Assembly: GCF_902686445.1 (NCBI RefSeq) | Contig: NC_062219.1 | Coordinates: 150,394,057 to 150,458,056, forward strand | Reading direction: 5' to 3' | DNA from: Sciurus carolinensis | Taxonomy: Eukaryota; Chordata; Mammalia; Rodentia; Sciuridae | Length of the DNA: 64,000 nt | Part shown: in pieces, positions 12,553 to 22,439 of the stretch | How the letters are laid out: each line of letters opens with the position of its first letter | Position numbering within the stretch: position 1 is the stretch's first letter | Notes under the pieces: model-generated | The model's database searches: none | What the model was told of the DNA's origin: nothing | Seen by the model: the letters and a program-made list of their open reading frames with translations, nothing else | Translations under genes and position numbers: made by a program

Positions 12553-12646
12553 GGCAAGAGTGTAGCCCATGGCAGGCTCCTGCTTAGTGCACAAGGCCCT
12601 GGTCCATTCCCAGCACACAGAACTAAAAGAAGAAAAGCAAGGTAGA
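12553..12646 (+). repeat. Possible diverged ID SINE
   Basis: GTGTAGCCCATGGCAGG, then CTGCTTAGTGCACAAGGCCC and TTCCCAGCACACAGAA, follow the order of ID blocks with many substitutions, and an A-rich end follows. The call is weak. Confidence 0.45.
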
Positions 12647-13010
12647 GAAAACAAGTCCCCTCTCCTGTCCAAGCCTCCTGTCTCCCTTTGTCACCCTCTG
12701 CTGTCATGGCTTCAGAGGGGGCAGCTGGTAAAGCCCTGTGTATGTGGAAAGCATTCAGCAGGAAAAAGGAATGGGCAGCTGTAGGCGCCACAGGCGATAC
12801 CCTTCCTCCTCTCTTGCCTTTTCCAGATTGTCGAAAACATGCCAGCGAGTTTCTTTCCCTCCAGCCTCCAAACTCTTCCATGGAGATGGGAAGAGAAACC
12901 AGAGTGTAACTCCTATGAAATGGCGACCCATTCCACACTACTTTTTTTGTTAGTGAATTGCTAGGATAACTGTTTTGAAGTTGAAGATGCCTTCAAGAAT
13001 TGGCAATGGG

Positions 13011-13123
13011 ATAATTCCAGGTATTCAGGAGGCTGAGGCAGAAGGATTCTGAGTTCCAGGCCAGCCTGGGCAACATCATGAGACCCTATCTCAAAATTAT
13101 TAAAAAAAAAAAAAAAAAAAAAA
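13011..13123 (+). mobile_element. 5'-truncated B1-like (7SL) SINE with A22 tail
   Basis: The block GTATTCAGGAGGCTGAGGCA, then GGCCAGCCTGGGCAACATCA and GAGACCCTATCTCAAA, is the 7SL-derived core. It ends in 22 A bases at 13102-13123. The first B1 bases are missing. Confidence 0.88.
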
Positions 13124-13230
13124 GAATTAGTAGTGGTAAAGGAAAAGCCCTTAGGTAAATCAAATTGATGGCTGCATTATAAAGTCTGTATGATACACTG
13201 AGTTTCAGTCATCATGTTATCAACATATAA

Positions 13231-13258
13231 TATATAGATAGTATATATAGATAGTATA
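13231..13258. repeat. Short tandem repeat, 13-base unit
   Basis: About two copies of an ATATATAGATAGT unit lie next to an AT-rich run. Confidence 0.6.
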
Positions 13259-13287
13259 AGAGCTATCATTAAAAAAAAAAAAACCAC

Positions 13288-13376
13288 GGGACTGGTGGTG
13301 TAGCTCAGTAGTATATACTTGCCTTGTATGTATGAGGCTCTGGGTGCGATTTCCAGTACCTCAGAGTAAATAAAAC
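13288..13376 (+). mobile_element. ID SINE (first of a head-to-tail pair)
   Basis: GGACTGGTGGTGTAGCTCAG begins the element and GATTTCCAGTACCTCAG ends it before an A-rich tail. It is preceded by an A12 run. A second ID begins 24 bases further on in the same orientation. Confidence 0.88.
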
Positions 13377-13400
13377 ACCATTAAAAACATAAAGCAGAAG

Positions 13401-13484
13401 CTGGGGTTATAGCTCAGTGGTAGAGTGCTTGCATAGCACGTGTGAGGCACCGGGTTCAAGTCTCAGCACCACACGCAAAAAAAA
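13401..13484 (+). mobile_element. ID SINE (second of the pair)
   Basis: CTGGGGTTATAGCTCAGTGG, GTAGAGTGCTTGCATAGCAC and CACCGGGTTCAAGTCTCAGC are close to the family consensus, followed by a poly-A tail. It is less diverged than its neighbour at 13288. Confidence 0.93.
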
Positions 13485-13817
13485 GATATCATGTCCATCT
13501 GTAACTGAAAATATTAAAACAAAACAAAACCAAACAAAACATAAAGCTGGCAGCTCAGTGAGGTAATCATATAGAGAAACCACTTAATCCAGAGCTCTCC
13601 CATGGCGCACTGAATGGCGTTGCAGTTGGAAAGAAAGAGATCTCTGGAAGCCAGGGCTTTCTGGTGAGTCACTTTTGCCAGGATGGTTTCTCTAGGTTAA
13701 ACCCCACGGGGCCCACCAGTTCCTGGTAAGGAAATTTCCCTCAATAGACATATTGCTCAACTCGAAGATGTTACCATTAGTGTTCCTTTTGAGTTTTTTG
13801 GGTTTTTTTATTTTAAT

Positions 13818-13882
13818 TGATGGGGGCATTGGGGATGGAACCCAGGCCCTCAGCCATGCTAGGCAAGCATTCTGTTGCTATT
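13818..13882 (-). repeat. ID SINE fragment, antisense
   Basis: TTGGGGATGGAACCCAGGCC and CATGCTAGGCAAGCATTCTG are the reverse complement of the ID 3' and central parts. The 5' end of the ID is missing. Confidence 0.82.
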
Positions 13883-13884
13883 TC

Positions 13885-15120
13885 TGAGAATCTGTGGTTC
13901 TTTGTAAAGGATCGACTTGTACATTTAATGGGGTAGTTTTGACTGCTTCCCCCGTGCTAGTGAAGAAAGAGCTATTACAGAACTGATAGAGATCCTTGCA
14001 GTCCGTCAAGAAAATAGGATGTCAGGTCTCAGGGAGAGGACACAGGACACACTGGGCAGCAGAGGCCTGTGGGAGAAACTTCTCGTCAGTGACTTTGAGA
14101 ATCGGCCTCCCAGCTCAGCAGAGGCCTGCTCACTCCCTCATGCACCTCCCTGGTAAATGGCGTTTGTCTTGGGCCTTGCTTTAGGTAATAATCTCAAACA
14201 CTGGAGTCAAGGATTTGAATTCTGCTCACAGAAGTGTAGCCTCACATTCAGAACATTTGTTGATGTAAAAATGGAGGGCCGTTGGGTAAGTGCTTAGGTA
14301 GTACTTTCCCATTTCAATGTAAGTGCCCCATTGGTCTTTATGATGTAATTAGACCATTATTTGACCCAAACACTTTCAGTTAGTTTTCCCACACAGTTAG
14401 GTATTTATCTGAATTTAGCTTTATAGTTCCAACACCCTTGAAATATAAGTTTGGTTTTTTCCCCCTTTTCTCAGGATGTTTTGACCAGTGTTAGAACAAT
14501 ACCTTTTATCCCAGGCGCCAAAATAGGGTACCTGTTATATGCTATAGAATTAGCTCCGACCAGTGTTTCCTGTGAGATTGCACCTTGGCAGACGTCAGTC
14601 TCTAGAGCCACTGAGGAAGCAGAAACAATAGCTCTCGCTGATACTCCTGTGCTTTTAGGCCATATTTTAAGGTCCATTATTCAGGCCTTTTGGGTGCTAT
14701 AGTTAGCATATGGTCTAGTCAGATCTTTGGGTTAACCCCTAGGTAAGTCTTTGCTACAGATTACTTCCCATATGGTGACCCTTTTTTGGAAGTATAGTTT
14801 TAGTTTAATAGCAGATGAGCGTTAACTATTAATTCGCAGGAAATAAGTGTTGTTTCTGGTATCATCACAAAAATTCAAGCATATAACTCAGGCCTATAAT
14901 AATAGTGCAAATACACATGTGCCTTGTTTATGTTCTTACAGATTCTGATTCACTGTCTGGTAAGTGGGCCAGGTATCTGTACCTAAAAGGAATAAAACCA
15001 AGCCAAAAAGCAAGCAAACTCTAAGACCTCAAGAACAGCTGGGGTAAGATGGGAAGAAGAGTGTGAGTGTAGGTAAACTTCTCTGGATATGATTTATATG
15101 CATGTGTACATCTACGTTTG
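13885..15120. other. Unassigned intron DNA
   Basis: No gene or named repeat. An open frame at 14451-14702 faces an overlapping one on the other strand and has no recognised domain, so I leave it as chance. Confidence 0.4.
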
Positions 15121-15181
15121 CATGTGTCAGGGACTGAACCCAGGGCTTTGGGCAAGAGTGCCTGCTGTACTTCTGAGCTGT
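15121..15181 (-). repeat. Diverged ID SINE fragment, antisense
   Basis: CATGTGTCAGGGACTGAACC, CAGGGCTTTGGGCAAGAGTG and CTTCTGAGCTG match the reverse complement of the ID 3' half and A-box region. Confidence 0.75.
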
Positions 15182-17059
15182 TTTAACTTGACCGGTATTC
15201 AGACAATTCCCTTAGGAGTTTTGACTTTAGGAGAGTGTGAAAGTGACACACATTCCCTAAGAACTGTACTTTGACTTCTATCTTTCCCTGAGGTAGCAGT
15301 CTGTGGGAGGATCCTGTCGGGTGATGCTGGGCAGCCTCAGTGAGCCGCATCTCCTCGGGAGCCCCGCAGCCATGACAGGAGACCTGACCCTGTGCTGCAT
15401 GCTGTGCTGCTGAGGCAGGTGCTCCGTAGGTAGATGCATTGACTGCATTTTAAGTTTACAGTGTTTTCAAAGTCCGATGAGTTTACTAGTATATAACTCC
15501 ACTGTAATTCAAGGGTATTTAGGAATACCCTTGCGTGGAATAATTATATTTTTAAAGGATAAATCATACGTATGTTAAAGATTCATATGCTCATTCACGG
15601 TGTAAATGAAATCTCTGACTGTTGTAGGAGATGATACACTTGCTTCCAGAGTTCCTGACTTCCAGCTTGGACATTCCTAAACTAATTCAGATCTGCCACG
15701 TGGTGTGGGCTCTCCAGCGCTAAGTGCCAGCTTCATTAGCAAACCCTTTTTGGCAACTGTGGCTGTCTCCTCTGCTGACTTTGAAAGGGGCAGATTGTAT
15801 CTTAGCCTTAATTCTGTGACTATTGCCATTGTTTTAGAAAATTAAAAATAATAGTGTAGGTGGAAGAGGGGAAATTTTGGGAGAGTGCACTTTTTGGTTG
15901 ACAGAGTTCCATCTCCTCGGAAGCTGCTGTTTTTGTAAGCGGTCAGAAAGTGGTTCTTCCTATTATGGGCCCTGGAGTTTGAGAAACCACTGACTAGAAA
16001 CGGCACTTTGGAAGTTGCTGGCGTTGCCATTACCTGCTAATGATGATGTTTACTCTACATCTCCACCAGTTGAATGTCAGGCTAGCATTCAGTTAAAGAA
16101 AGCCACTGTCTCGCTCATTTTTCTGTACATCTTTTTTCTGGGGATTTCCTTAGAAACATAAGGAAAACTGGTAATTGTTAGGAGTCATGCACAGCAATTG
16201 GTTCTGGAGACGTTGGTGGGTTTTCACTGGTCTGTGGGGAGGTGAGAGGTGCGGGGATAGTGGATTGAGCTGCTCATGAAGCTGCGTGTTGGAGCCTGTG
16301 TTGTGACATTCCCCTAACTTGACACGAGGCTGTTTCTTATAAAATAGCAGTGATAGGGTACAAGGTAGTCTAACGTCTTTAAAAGAATGTCCTCACTTGG
16401 CAAAACAAAGTTGATATCCAATTTGATGTCCTGTGTGTACATTTTAAATGTGTTACTCTGGTGTCCAAAGTTCTGAGAATTGCCGACAAATTGTCAAGGC
16501 TGAAATGAGGGTTCTTTGGACACCCAGGCCCTCTCGTTTCTTTGACTGGCCATACCAGACAGATTGTATGTAGTGTGATTTTATCCTGGGTGGGTTCGCA
16601 GTCTCACAGTTCTAGTCTCTACGCTTCGGTTTCCTGTTCCCAGCTTCCTGTCCTGGCCTCTCTGACAGAGCACTGATATTCTTGCCTGGTAAGATCCATA
16701 TTACTGCCCCTTGCCTTCTGCACTCCTGACTCTCTGTCCCCGTCTCGTTGTGTCTCACTGGTTACCTTTCCTCTTAATGCTTCCTAGCAGTGCACCCAAG
16801 TGTTGGCTTGAACCTGATCTGGTGCATTATGAATTCAACAACTTCTAGTATTTATTGGCATTTTAATAGTATATAAGGTACTTTGTTAAATGCTATAGCA
16901 GATATTAAAACTGGTAAAGTATATACCTGTTCCTTAAGGAAATGGCAATTGAGTAATATTAAGATAAGCACACACTGCACACGTGTCTTTGTGTCTAGAG
17001 AAGCACAGAGTGCAATTGGTGAAGGAGTTTCAGCTAAGAATGATCAGGCTCTTAACTCT
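15182..17059. other. Unassigned intron DNA with one hairpin
   Basis: No gene found. A perfect 10-base inverted repeat lies at 15510-15533. The rest is unique-looking DNA, some of it possibly very old repeats beyond recognition by eye. Confidence 0.4.
15510..15533. repeat. Perfect 10-bp inverted repeat (hairpin)
   Basis: CAAGGGTATT and AATACCCTTG are exact reverse complements separated by TAGG. It may be the centre of an old palindromic DNA transposon remnant or may be chance. Confidence 0.85.
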
Positions 17060-17190
17060 CTATAACTTCCTGTGAGTTTCTTAGTCTTGGTGAGCCTCAG
17101 TTTCCTCTATGAAAGACAGGAATAAGAATATTTTTATCAAGATTGTTGCAATGATCAACGAAACAGTTAACATAAAATGGGTAATTGAGG
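17060..17190 (+). repeat. MIR SINE fragment
   Basis: GTTTCTTAGTCTTGGTGAGC, CTCAGTTTCCTCTATGAAAG and the following 'ataagaatat' block follow the MIR core and 3' half (tRNA-related ancient SINE). Confidence 0.65.
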
Positions 17191-19449
17191 GTCTGGCAAG
17201 TATTCAGCAACTGCCTTTTACTTCTATTAACCTCTCTTCCTCCCAAAGTGATTTTTAAGTTGGTGCTGAATTTTATAAGCATTGATGAGCCCTGATGATC
17301 AGAATAATTCTTCCTGGCAAAGTGAAGGAGAAACCAGGGGAGATAAAATACACGCACGTTTTGAAGCAAAAGATGTACCAAATAGGAAGAAACGAAGAGA
17401 AATTACAGTACAAATGTATTTTAATTTAGCATAAGTATTTTAGTAAAAGAAGGAATGATTTATATGATCTAAAGAGAAACCAGAGGATAGTACAGATATT
17501 CTAGTGCAGAAAAAAAGTAACTCCAGAAATGGCACATTTGAAGATAAAATCCAAAGATGAGAAGAAGACTGGAGTGGGGAGAGAAGACTGACCAGGCGGA
17601 GGATTCCTGGCAAGGGACCGGCAGAGGAATTGAGGGTTTGGAGCTGTGTTCTGCTAACTTAACAAGTCCTCCATTCTCCTTTGTTCAGGATTTTGATCTT
17701 GGCGAAAAGGTTTTTAATAAATTATCACTTGAAGATCTAATCATGTTCTGCTGATGTGAGCGTCTCTTGTATTTATTTGAAAGGTCAAAAAGTTTGGACT
17801 TTTCCTGGAAAAACTTAAAACCAAGATGAAGACTCACAATAGGCTATATTTAACAATGTAGTGTGGGACAGTCTGTGTTGTGTGACCTCTTTGTTTCTTT
17901 GGTTTCGGTTTTTCCTTTGCTGGATGATGTTTCAAAATGGAGAATGTGGCCAGATTACAGTATGGTTTTTGCAAGATTTAGCTCTTACTAAGGGCTTATT
18001 GTTCAGTAACATTTGAAGCTTTGAGAAAGACTTTATGTTCTGTCGGTTGATTAAAAATGAAGTGTGTGTTGGTTTGAAGTATTAATGCTTGACTCTAGGT
18101 AACTCAGACTTATCCTTGACCCAGTAGGGAGAAACAGAAGCCCAGTCACATCAGACAGTTTTTCCTCCCTTCCTTTATTTAGAAAAAAAAAAAAAAAAAA
18201 AAGCAAAAGCAATAAGGGTGACTTTTTAAGAGTGTGACACTGGGTTTTAAATTATTCCAGACTTGTGATATCTAAAGATGCACTTAAAAAAAAAAAAGAC
18301 AAATATAGTAAAGCTTAGTTTTCATTTGCTTTATGTAGTTGCATATTAAATTGATATATAACATGTTCACACCCCTTGGGACATTATAATTTGTGAAAAT
18401 GTATTGTTATTTAGTTTATATAATTGAAGAATATTCTATACAGATGTTTTTTGAGATTTCAGGGTTATACTGCTTGTAGGACTAGTTACTTCCTGTCTGG
18501 TGACCTCACAGCATGGTTGCTCGGTGGTTCTGGACTGATCCTTCAGTCCCAGGCGGAGTCCCCAGGACTCTGCATCTTCCTTGAAGTTCAACAGTCATCT
18601 CATTTTGGTTTTGGCTTTCAACAGTCAACCTTCAAAGATCTTTTGTTTTCTGACAGTTGAAGAAACTGGCTCGGTGTTCTGACTCTTAGACAATATTTGA
18701 TTGTTTACTGATAATTGAAACTATCTACTAAGGGCTCCTATTATGAAGTCCTTGATTATAAGGGAAGCTTGACATGTTGAAATGATTGGTCAACACAAAC
18801 CCTGGTGATTGAAACTTTTTTTTTTTTTTAAGCATCAAAAAGCTCATTCTCTTTCTTTTCTGATTTGGCACTGTGTTTTTCCTGTGCATTATACAAAGCT
18901 CTGTCCTTTTAAAAAGTAAGACATAGCATATTGAATGCTTGAGCCCGTCCTGTTGGAACATGCTTAAAGAAATGTGCACTTTAGAAGCATTCACTTTAAT
19001 ATGAAGTATTAAATACTATCAAAGTCTATTAATAATCAGAACATGATTTTGACCACTATGGATAAGAATGAACCCCTCTTATAAAGAGTAGAGACTCCAA
19101 AAATATCCTGTTAACAACTTTAACCCCCGGGAATCATTTAGTGAAGAATATTTTGAATTCTCAATGTAATATTTGTACTTCCTGATTTATTTTGAATATG
19201 ATGTTTTAGACTGTCATCTTGTTTTATTTAAACTTTTTAGTACATTTTTATGAATGTTTTTTCCATGGGGAATGCCTTTCTACCTTTATTAAATGAAACA
19301 GTATGAAAATATGATTTGGTTTCCAAAGTTGACTTTTAAGCCAAGCTATCAGCAGCACATCTGTTCCACAAAGTTTGGTACACCTGGAACATGAAAATGT
19401 ATGATTATTTCCTCTCAGCGTTGCTTAAAACAGTTGCATTAAACAACTA
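17191..19449. other. Unassigned AT-rich intron DNA
   Basis: No gene found. A-rich tracts at about 18182-18202 and 18286-18297 and a T-rich tract near 18817 are the only clear features. The poly-A runs may be tails of unrecognised old retrocopies. Confidence 0.4.
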
Positions 19450-19550
19450 GTGGCCAATACCTACAGATCACTCCCTAGGTGCAGGGACTGTTCCAAGTGC
19501 TTTATACTTATTTTTGTTACAAATGCTTAAAATGCATGTTTATCTTCTCT
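19450..19550 (-). repeat. MIR SINE fragment, antisense
   Basis: CTAGGTGCAGGGACTGTTCC, AAGTGCTTTATACTTATTTT and the following block fit the reverse complement of the MIR 3' end ('ccaggcactgttctaagcgctttac'). Confidence 0.6.
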
Positions 19551-20884
19551 TCTTCCTGTCTTTCTTCCCTTCCCCCTTCCCACCACTGGCATTTCATAAG
19601 ATAGTGGCTTTTAAGAAAAACAGAGGTCAGAAACAGGAGTGGCTTCTGTTAAGATGGTCCCCTTAACTTAAGGAGCTCTTCATTGAAGACCGATGGCCTG
19701 GGGGTGCCCAGGAGCATGGCAGGGCCCTGCACTGAGCAGATGACCTCAGAGACACTGGAGGCGGCAGAGGGAGCCGGTCTTCCTGTGTGCCAGCACCTGG
19801 CTTTGAGAGCCCAAGCAGCAGATCTCCAGACGACAGGGCAAGTCACACAGGTGACACGTTTTGCCACAGATCCAGCAAGAGGATGTGAAACAAAAATTGT
19901 GGAGGACAGCAACAAGGATGGAAGTGACAAGTTTGGGCCAGTGAACAGACAGGAGGTCTGGCTGTAGATTCTTATGAGGAAAGGAGACAAATAGCTTCTC
20001 ATTGCGGTCTGTACTGAGGCGGGTGGGAGCGGTCCCCTTTGTGCCTCCTGTGGGGGACAGCCTGCCTATCTTTTGCGGTTGTATATATCTAGAATATATT
20101 TTTGCTCTTCTGGGTTTTGGGAATTTTTTTGGTGCTGGTGATAGAACCCAACCCCTGATTTGATTTTTAGAGGCATGTTCCTGTCTGTGAGGTGAAGGCG
20201 TAGCATTCGTCTCTGGAAGGGCAGAGTGAGGTCGTGAACATCAGTGTCTCTATCAGTGTCTGGGACAGGGCTGGTGTCACGTTCCACACCAGGAAAAGGC
20301 CAGAGATGACACAGAGAAGACCTGTGGCAGTAGGAGTTAGAGCCTCTTGATAAGAGGCCATGGTTTATGTTGACTAAATGTGAATTGCTGGGGAGGAAGG
20401 GAGTCCTGGAAGTTCAAGGTCAGGTGGAGTCTGAACAGGAAGACGCATTTCAAAGGATACCCGTTACCATACGGACAGGGTCCATGCAAAGGTTTCCATA
20501 AACTAGGCATTGTCTGTTTCCTGAGGTCAGTAATTTGTATGTATTTTATAGTTATGTAACCATAAAATCACATATTGGACAGGTTCAATGATTAAAAGTT
20601 GTTTTTCTTGATATGTAAATTTAAAGTATGTGTGTATCAATGGTATTTTGGGAACCTTATTGCTCATTATAGCAGTTGAATCACCAAGGAGGTGTTCCTT
20701 TTTTTTCTGTTCAGTGTTGACCCTCATTTTTTCGACATAGAGCAATTTTTTTATATTGTCACTGTTTATTTTGGAATAAGAAATTTATTTTAAATTTCAA
20801 GTTATAAATATAGAATCAACATTGTCAATTGAAAAAGGTAATTTTTATCATATATCAATACTATCAGAAATATTCTCTCCCTAT
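19551..20884. other. Unassigned intron DNA
   Basis: No gene found. A short ID-like antisense piece may lie at 20124-20158 (GGTGCTGGTGATAGAACCCA), too short to be certain. Overlapping open frames at 19649-20002 lie on both strands and look non-coding. Confidence 0.4.
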
Positions 20885-21090
20885 ATTTTTTTGGGTACCA
20901 GGGATTGAAGTCAGGGGCGTTCAGTCATTGGCCCACATCCCCAGCCCTATTTTATATATTATTTAGAGACAGGGTCTCACTGAGATGCTTACTGCCTTGT
21001 TGTTGCTTAGGCTGGCTTTGAACTCAAGATCCTCCTGCCTCAGCCTCCGCAGCCACTGGGATTTTAAGCATGCACCAATGCACCTGGTTG
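20885..21090 (-). mobile_element. B1-ID composite SINE, antisense
   Basis: TTGGGTACCAGGGATTGAAG, CCCACATCCCCAGCCCTATT, then GAGACAGGGTCTCACTGAGA and CTCCTGCCTCAGCCTCCGCA give the ID half followed by the B1 half in reverse complement. It is nearly complete. Confidence 0.92.
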
Positions 21091-21143
21091 CAAAATGATA
21101 TTTTTAAATTGCCAAAAGCTAATATTTTCATTCTACTTCTTTA

Positions 21144-21255
21144 ATTTTTTTTGTGCATGTGTCAGGGGGGACATAGGGAGATGCTGGGGATTAAACCCAG
21201 GGACGATGCATGCTGGGCAAAGCACTTATACCACTGAGCTGCACCCCAGCCCTCC
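21144..21255 (-). mobile_element. ID SINE, antisense, with target-site duplication
   Basis: The core GCTGGGGATTAAACCCAGGG and CACTTATACCACTGAGCTGC is the reverse complement of ID. The same 9 bases, ACTTCTTTA, flank it at 21135-21143 and 21256-21264, as expected for an L1-driven insertion. Confidence 0.9.
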
Positions 21256-21369
21256 ACTTCTTTACTTCAACTAATATAATCCCAGAGAATAAACACTGAA
21301 CATGTTTTAATATTTTTTTATCTCAAGGAATGAAAATTTCTAATGGTGTATTTTTATGAGAATGCTATG

Positions 21370-21500
21370 TTGCCTACTTTTATAGATATATAATATTTAT
21401 CATATAATATATGCATATTATTTATTATATCCTTTTTAATTTATGTTACATATATACGTATTATATATTTGTATATATGCACATGTATGTATCATTAGTT
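21370..21500. repeat. AT-rich low-complexity tract
   Basis: Dense TATA/ATAT alternation between the ID and the LTR, with no unit long enough to call a microsatellite array. Confidence 0.7.
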
Positions 21501-21533
21501 AAAAGCTAAACAAATTTGCCTCATCTTTCCTAT

Positions 21534-21950
21534 TTTAGTCAACTTTTTCACCACTGTGCATCAAAGACCTGAGAAGAACAGTTTTAGAGGAGGAAAAGTT
21601 TATTTGGCTCTTGGTTTCAGAGGTCTCAGTCCATAGATGGCCACCTGCAATGTTCTGGGCCCAGGATGAGGCAGCACATTGTGGTGGAAGGGTGTGGAGG
21701 AGGAAGACAGTCCAGAACATGGCCATCAGGAAGCAGAGGGGAAGAGAACTGCTCCGTGCACCTGCACAAAATGGAAACCCCGAAGGCAAACTCGCAGTGA
21801 CCCACCTCCTCCAGCCGCACCCTACCTGCCTGGTTTCCACCCAGTTAATCCCTATCAGCAGTATCGCACCCATTAGGTTAAGGCTGTCACCTCTACACTT
21901 TTTTTTGCATCTCTTGCTTTTTGGGGACACCTAATATCTAAATCATAACA
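21534..21950 (-). mobile_element. ERVL-MaLR-type solo LTR, antisense
   Basis: In reverse complement the element opens with a GGTGTCCCCAAAAAGCAAGA block. It passes GCCTTAACCTAATGGG and GGGATTAACTGGGTGG, and ends with GAGCCAAATAAACTTTTCCT (a polyadenylation signal) and a TCAGGTCTTTGATGCAC-like end. This order is characteristic of rodent MaLR LTRs. No internal coding region is attached. Two relatives lie at 41784 and 58250. Confidence 0.8.
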
Positions 21951-22289
21951 ATATCTAATAAAAAGGTATGTATAGACAATACTAAAATGTTCTAGTTATT
22001 TGATGGCCAAAGAAATATCAAAGGCTTACAGAAATGTGAGTTGAATTTCTTTTGAATAATTGTAACATTTTACAAACTTTATTCTTCATGGATATGTGTA
22101 TTTTAAGATAATATTATGATTTGTACTATCATTCTTGAGTAGGTGAAATTCAAAAGAATTGCAAATTGCTTTGCCTGGTGGAAATAAATGAGAGACACTC
22201 AGATGATTGTTTTATGACTATCTTATAAGTAAGCAGCCGTCATTAAAGTAGGACTACAGTTCTTTCTTCCTGTTGTGTATACATTGTTT
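21951..22289. other. Intron DNA just upstream of the exon
   Basis: AT-rich unique sequence with no named repeat, leading into the acceptor of the CDKAL1 exon. Confidence 0.5.
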
Positions 22290-22329
22290 TAAAAACTTTG
22301 AGTCTTATTTCTTGCTGTCATTTGAACAG
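22290..22329 (+). other. 3' splice acceptor region of the CDKAL1 exon
   Basis: The intron ends with a T-rich stretch (TCTTATTTCTTGCTGTCATT) followed by TGAACAG, and the exon begins at the next G. The acceptor is placed here because it opens the only frame that gives the CDKAL1 cysteine motif. No branch point was assigned with confidence. Confidence 0.85.
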
Positions 22330-22433
22330 GTGTCTCAATGCATGTACGTACTGCAAAACTAAACACGCCAGAGGAAATTTGGCCAGTTATCCCATTGACG
22401 AACTAGTAGATAGAGCCAGACAGTCTTTTCAAG
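22330..22433 (+). CDS. CDKAL1: CDKAL1 internal coding exon (radical-SAM 4Fe-4S motif)
   Basis: CDKAL1 is the eukaryotic MtaB-type radical-SAM methylthiotransferase. It converts t6A to ms2t6A at position 37 of tRNA-Lys(UUU), which helps accurate lysine decoding; the protein is tail-anchored in the endoplasmic reticulum. The 104-base exon starts with the last base of a codon, reads 34 complete codons and ends with the first base of the next. Its translation begins [16 protein letters not shown] and ends near DRARQSFQ, which I recognise as CDKAL1. CLNACTYC supplies the three cysteines (C-x3-C-x2-C, codons 1, 5 and 8) that bind the SAM-coordinating 4Fe-4S cluster. All three cysteines are intact and there is no stop. 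The acceptor follows a T-rich tract ending in CAG and the donor reads GTAAGT. The rest of the radical-SAM barrel, the N-terminal UPF0004 and C-terminal TRAM domains, and the membrane anchor must be in exons outside this window. Exon numbering was not assigned. Confidence 0.94.
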
Positions 22434-22439
22434 GTAAGT
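22434..22439 (+). other. 5' splice donor of the CDKAL1 exon
   Basis: The exon ends in AAG and the intron begins GTAAGT, the consensus U1-binding donor. The exon leaves one base of the next codon, so the following exon must start with two bases that complete it. In known CDKAL1 proteins the next residue is Glu, which agrees with a leading G. Confidence 0.9.

Larger units (their letters stand above)
1..22329 (+). other. CDKAL1: CDKAL1 intron upstream of the exon (5' end outside window)
   Basis: The whole stretch before the exon is read as one intron (or more, if a small exon was missed) of CDKAL1. I looked for the exon that should precede the C-x3-C-x2-C exon, which carries the end of the N-terminal domain, and did not find it. 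The contents are repeats, one retropseudogene and unique AT-rich DNA, annotated separately. Confidence 0.8.

Noticed and set aside
12465..12938. 157-residue - strand frame
   Set aside because: Overlaps a likely ID remnant and opposing frames; no family recognised.
13401..13484. tRNA gene (intact A-box and B-box-like words)
   Set aside because: It is an ID SINE: it has a poly-A tail, no clover-leaf 3' half, and many sister copies in the window.
17680..17754. Possible small exon ending LSLEDLIMFC
   Set aside because: No consensus splice sites frame it and no CDKAL1 similarity was recognised.
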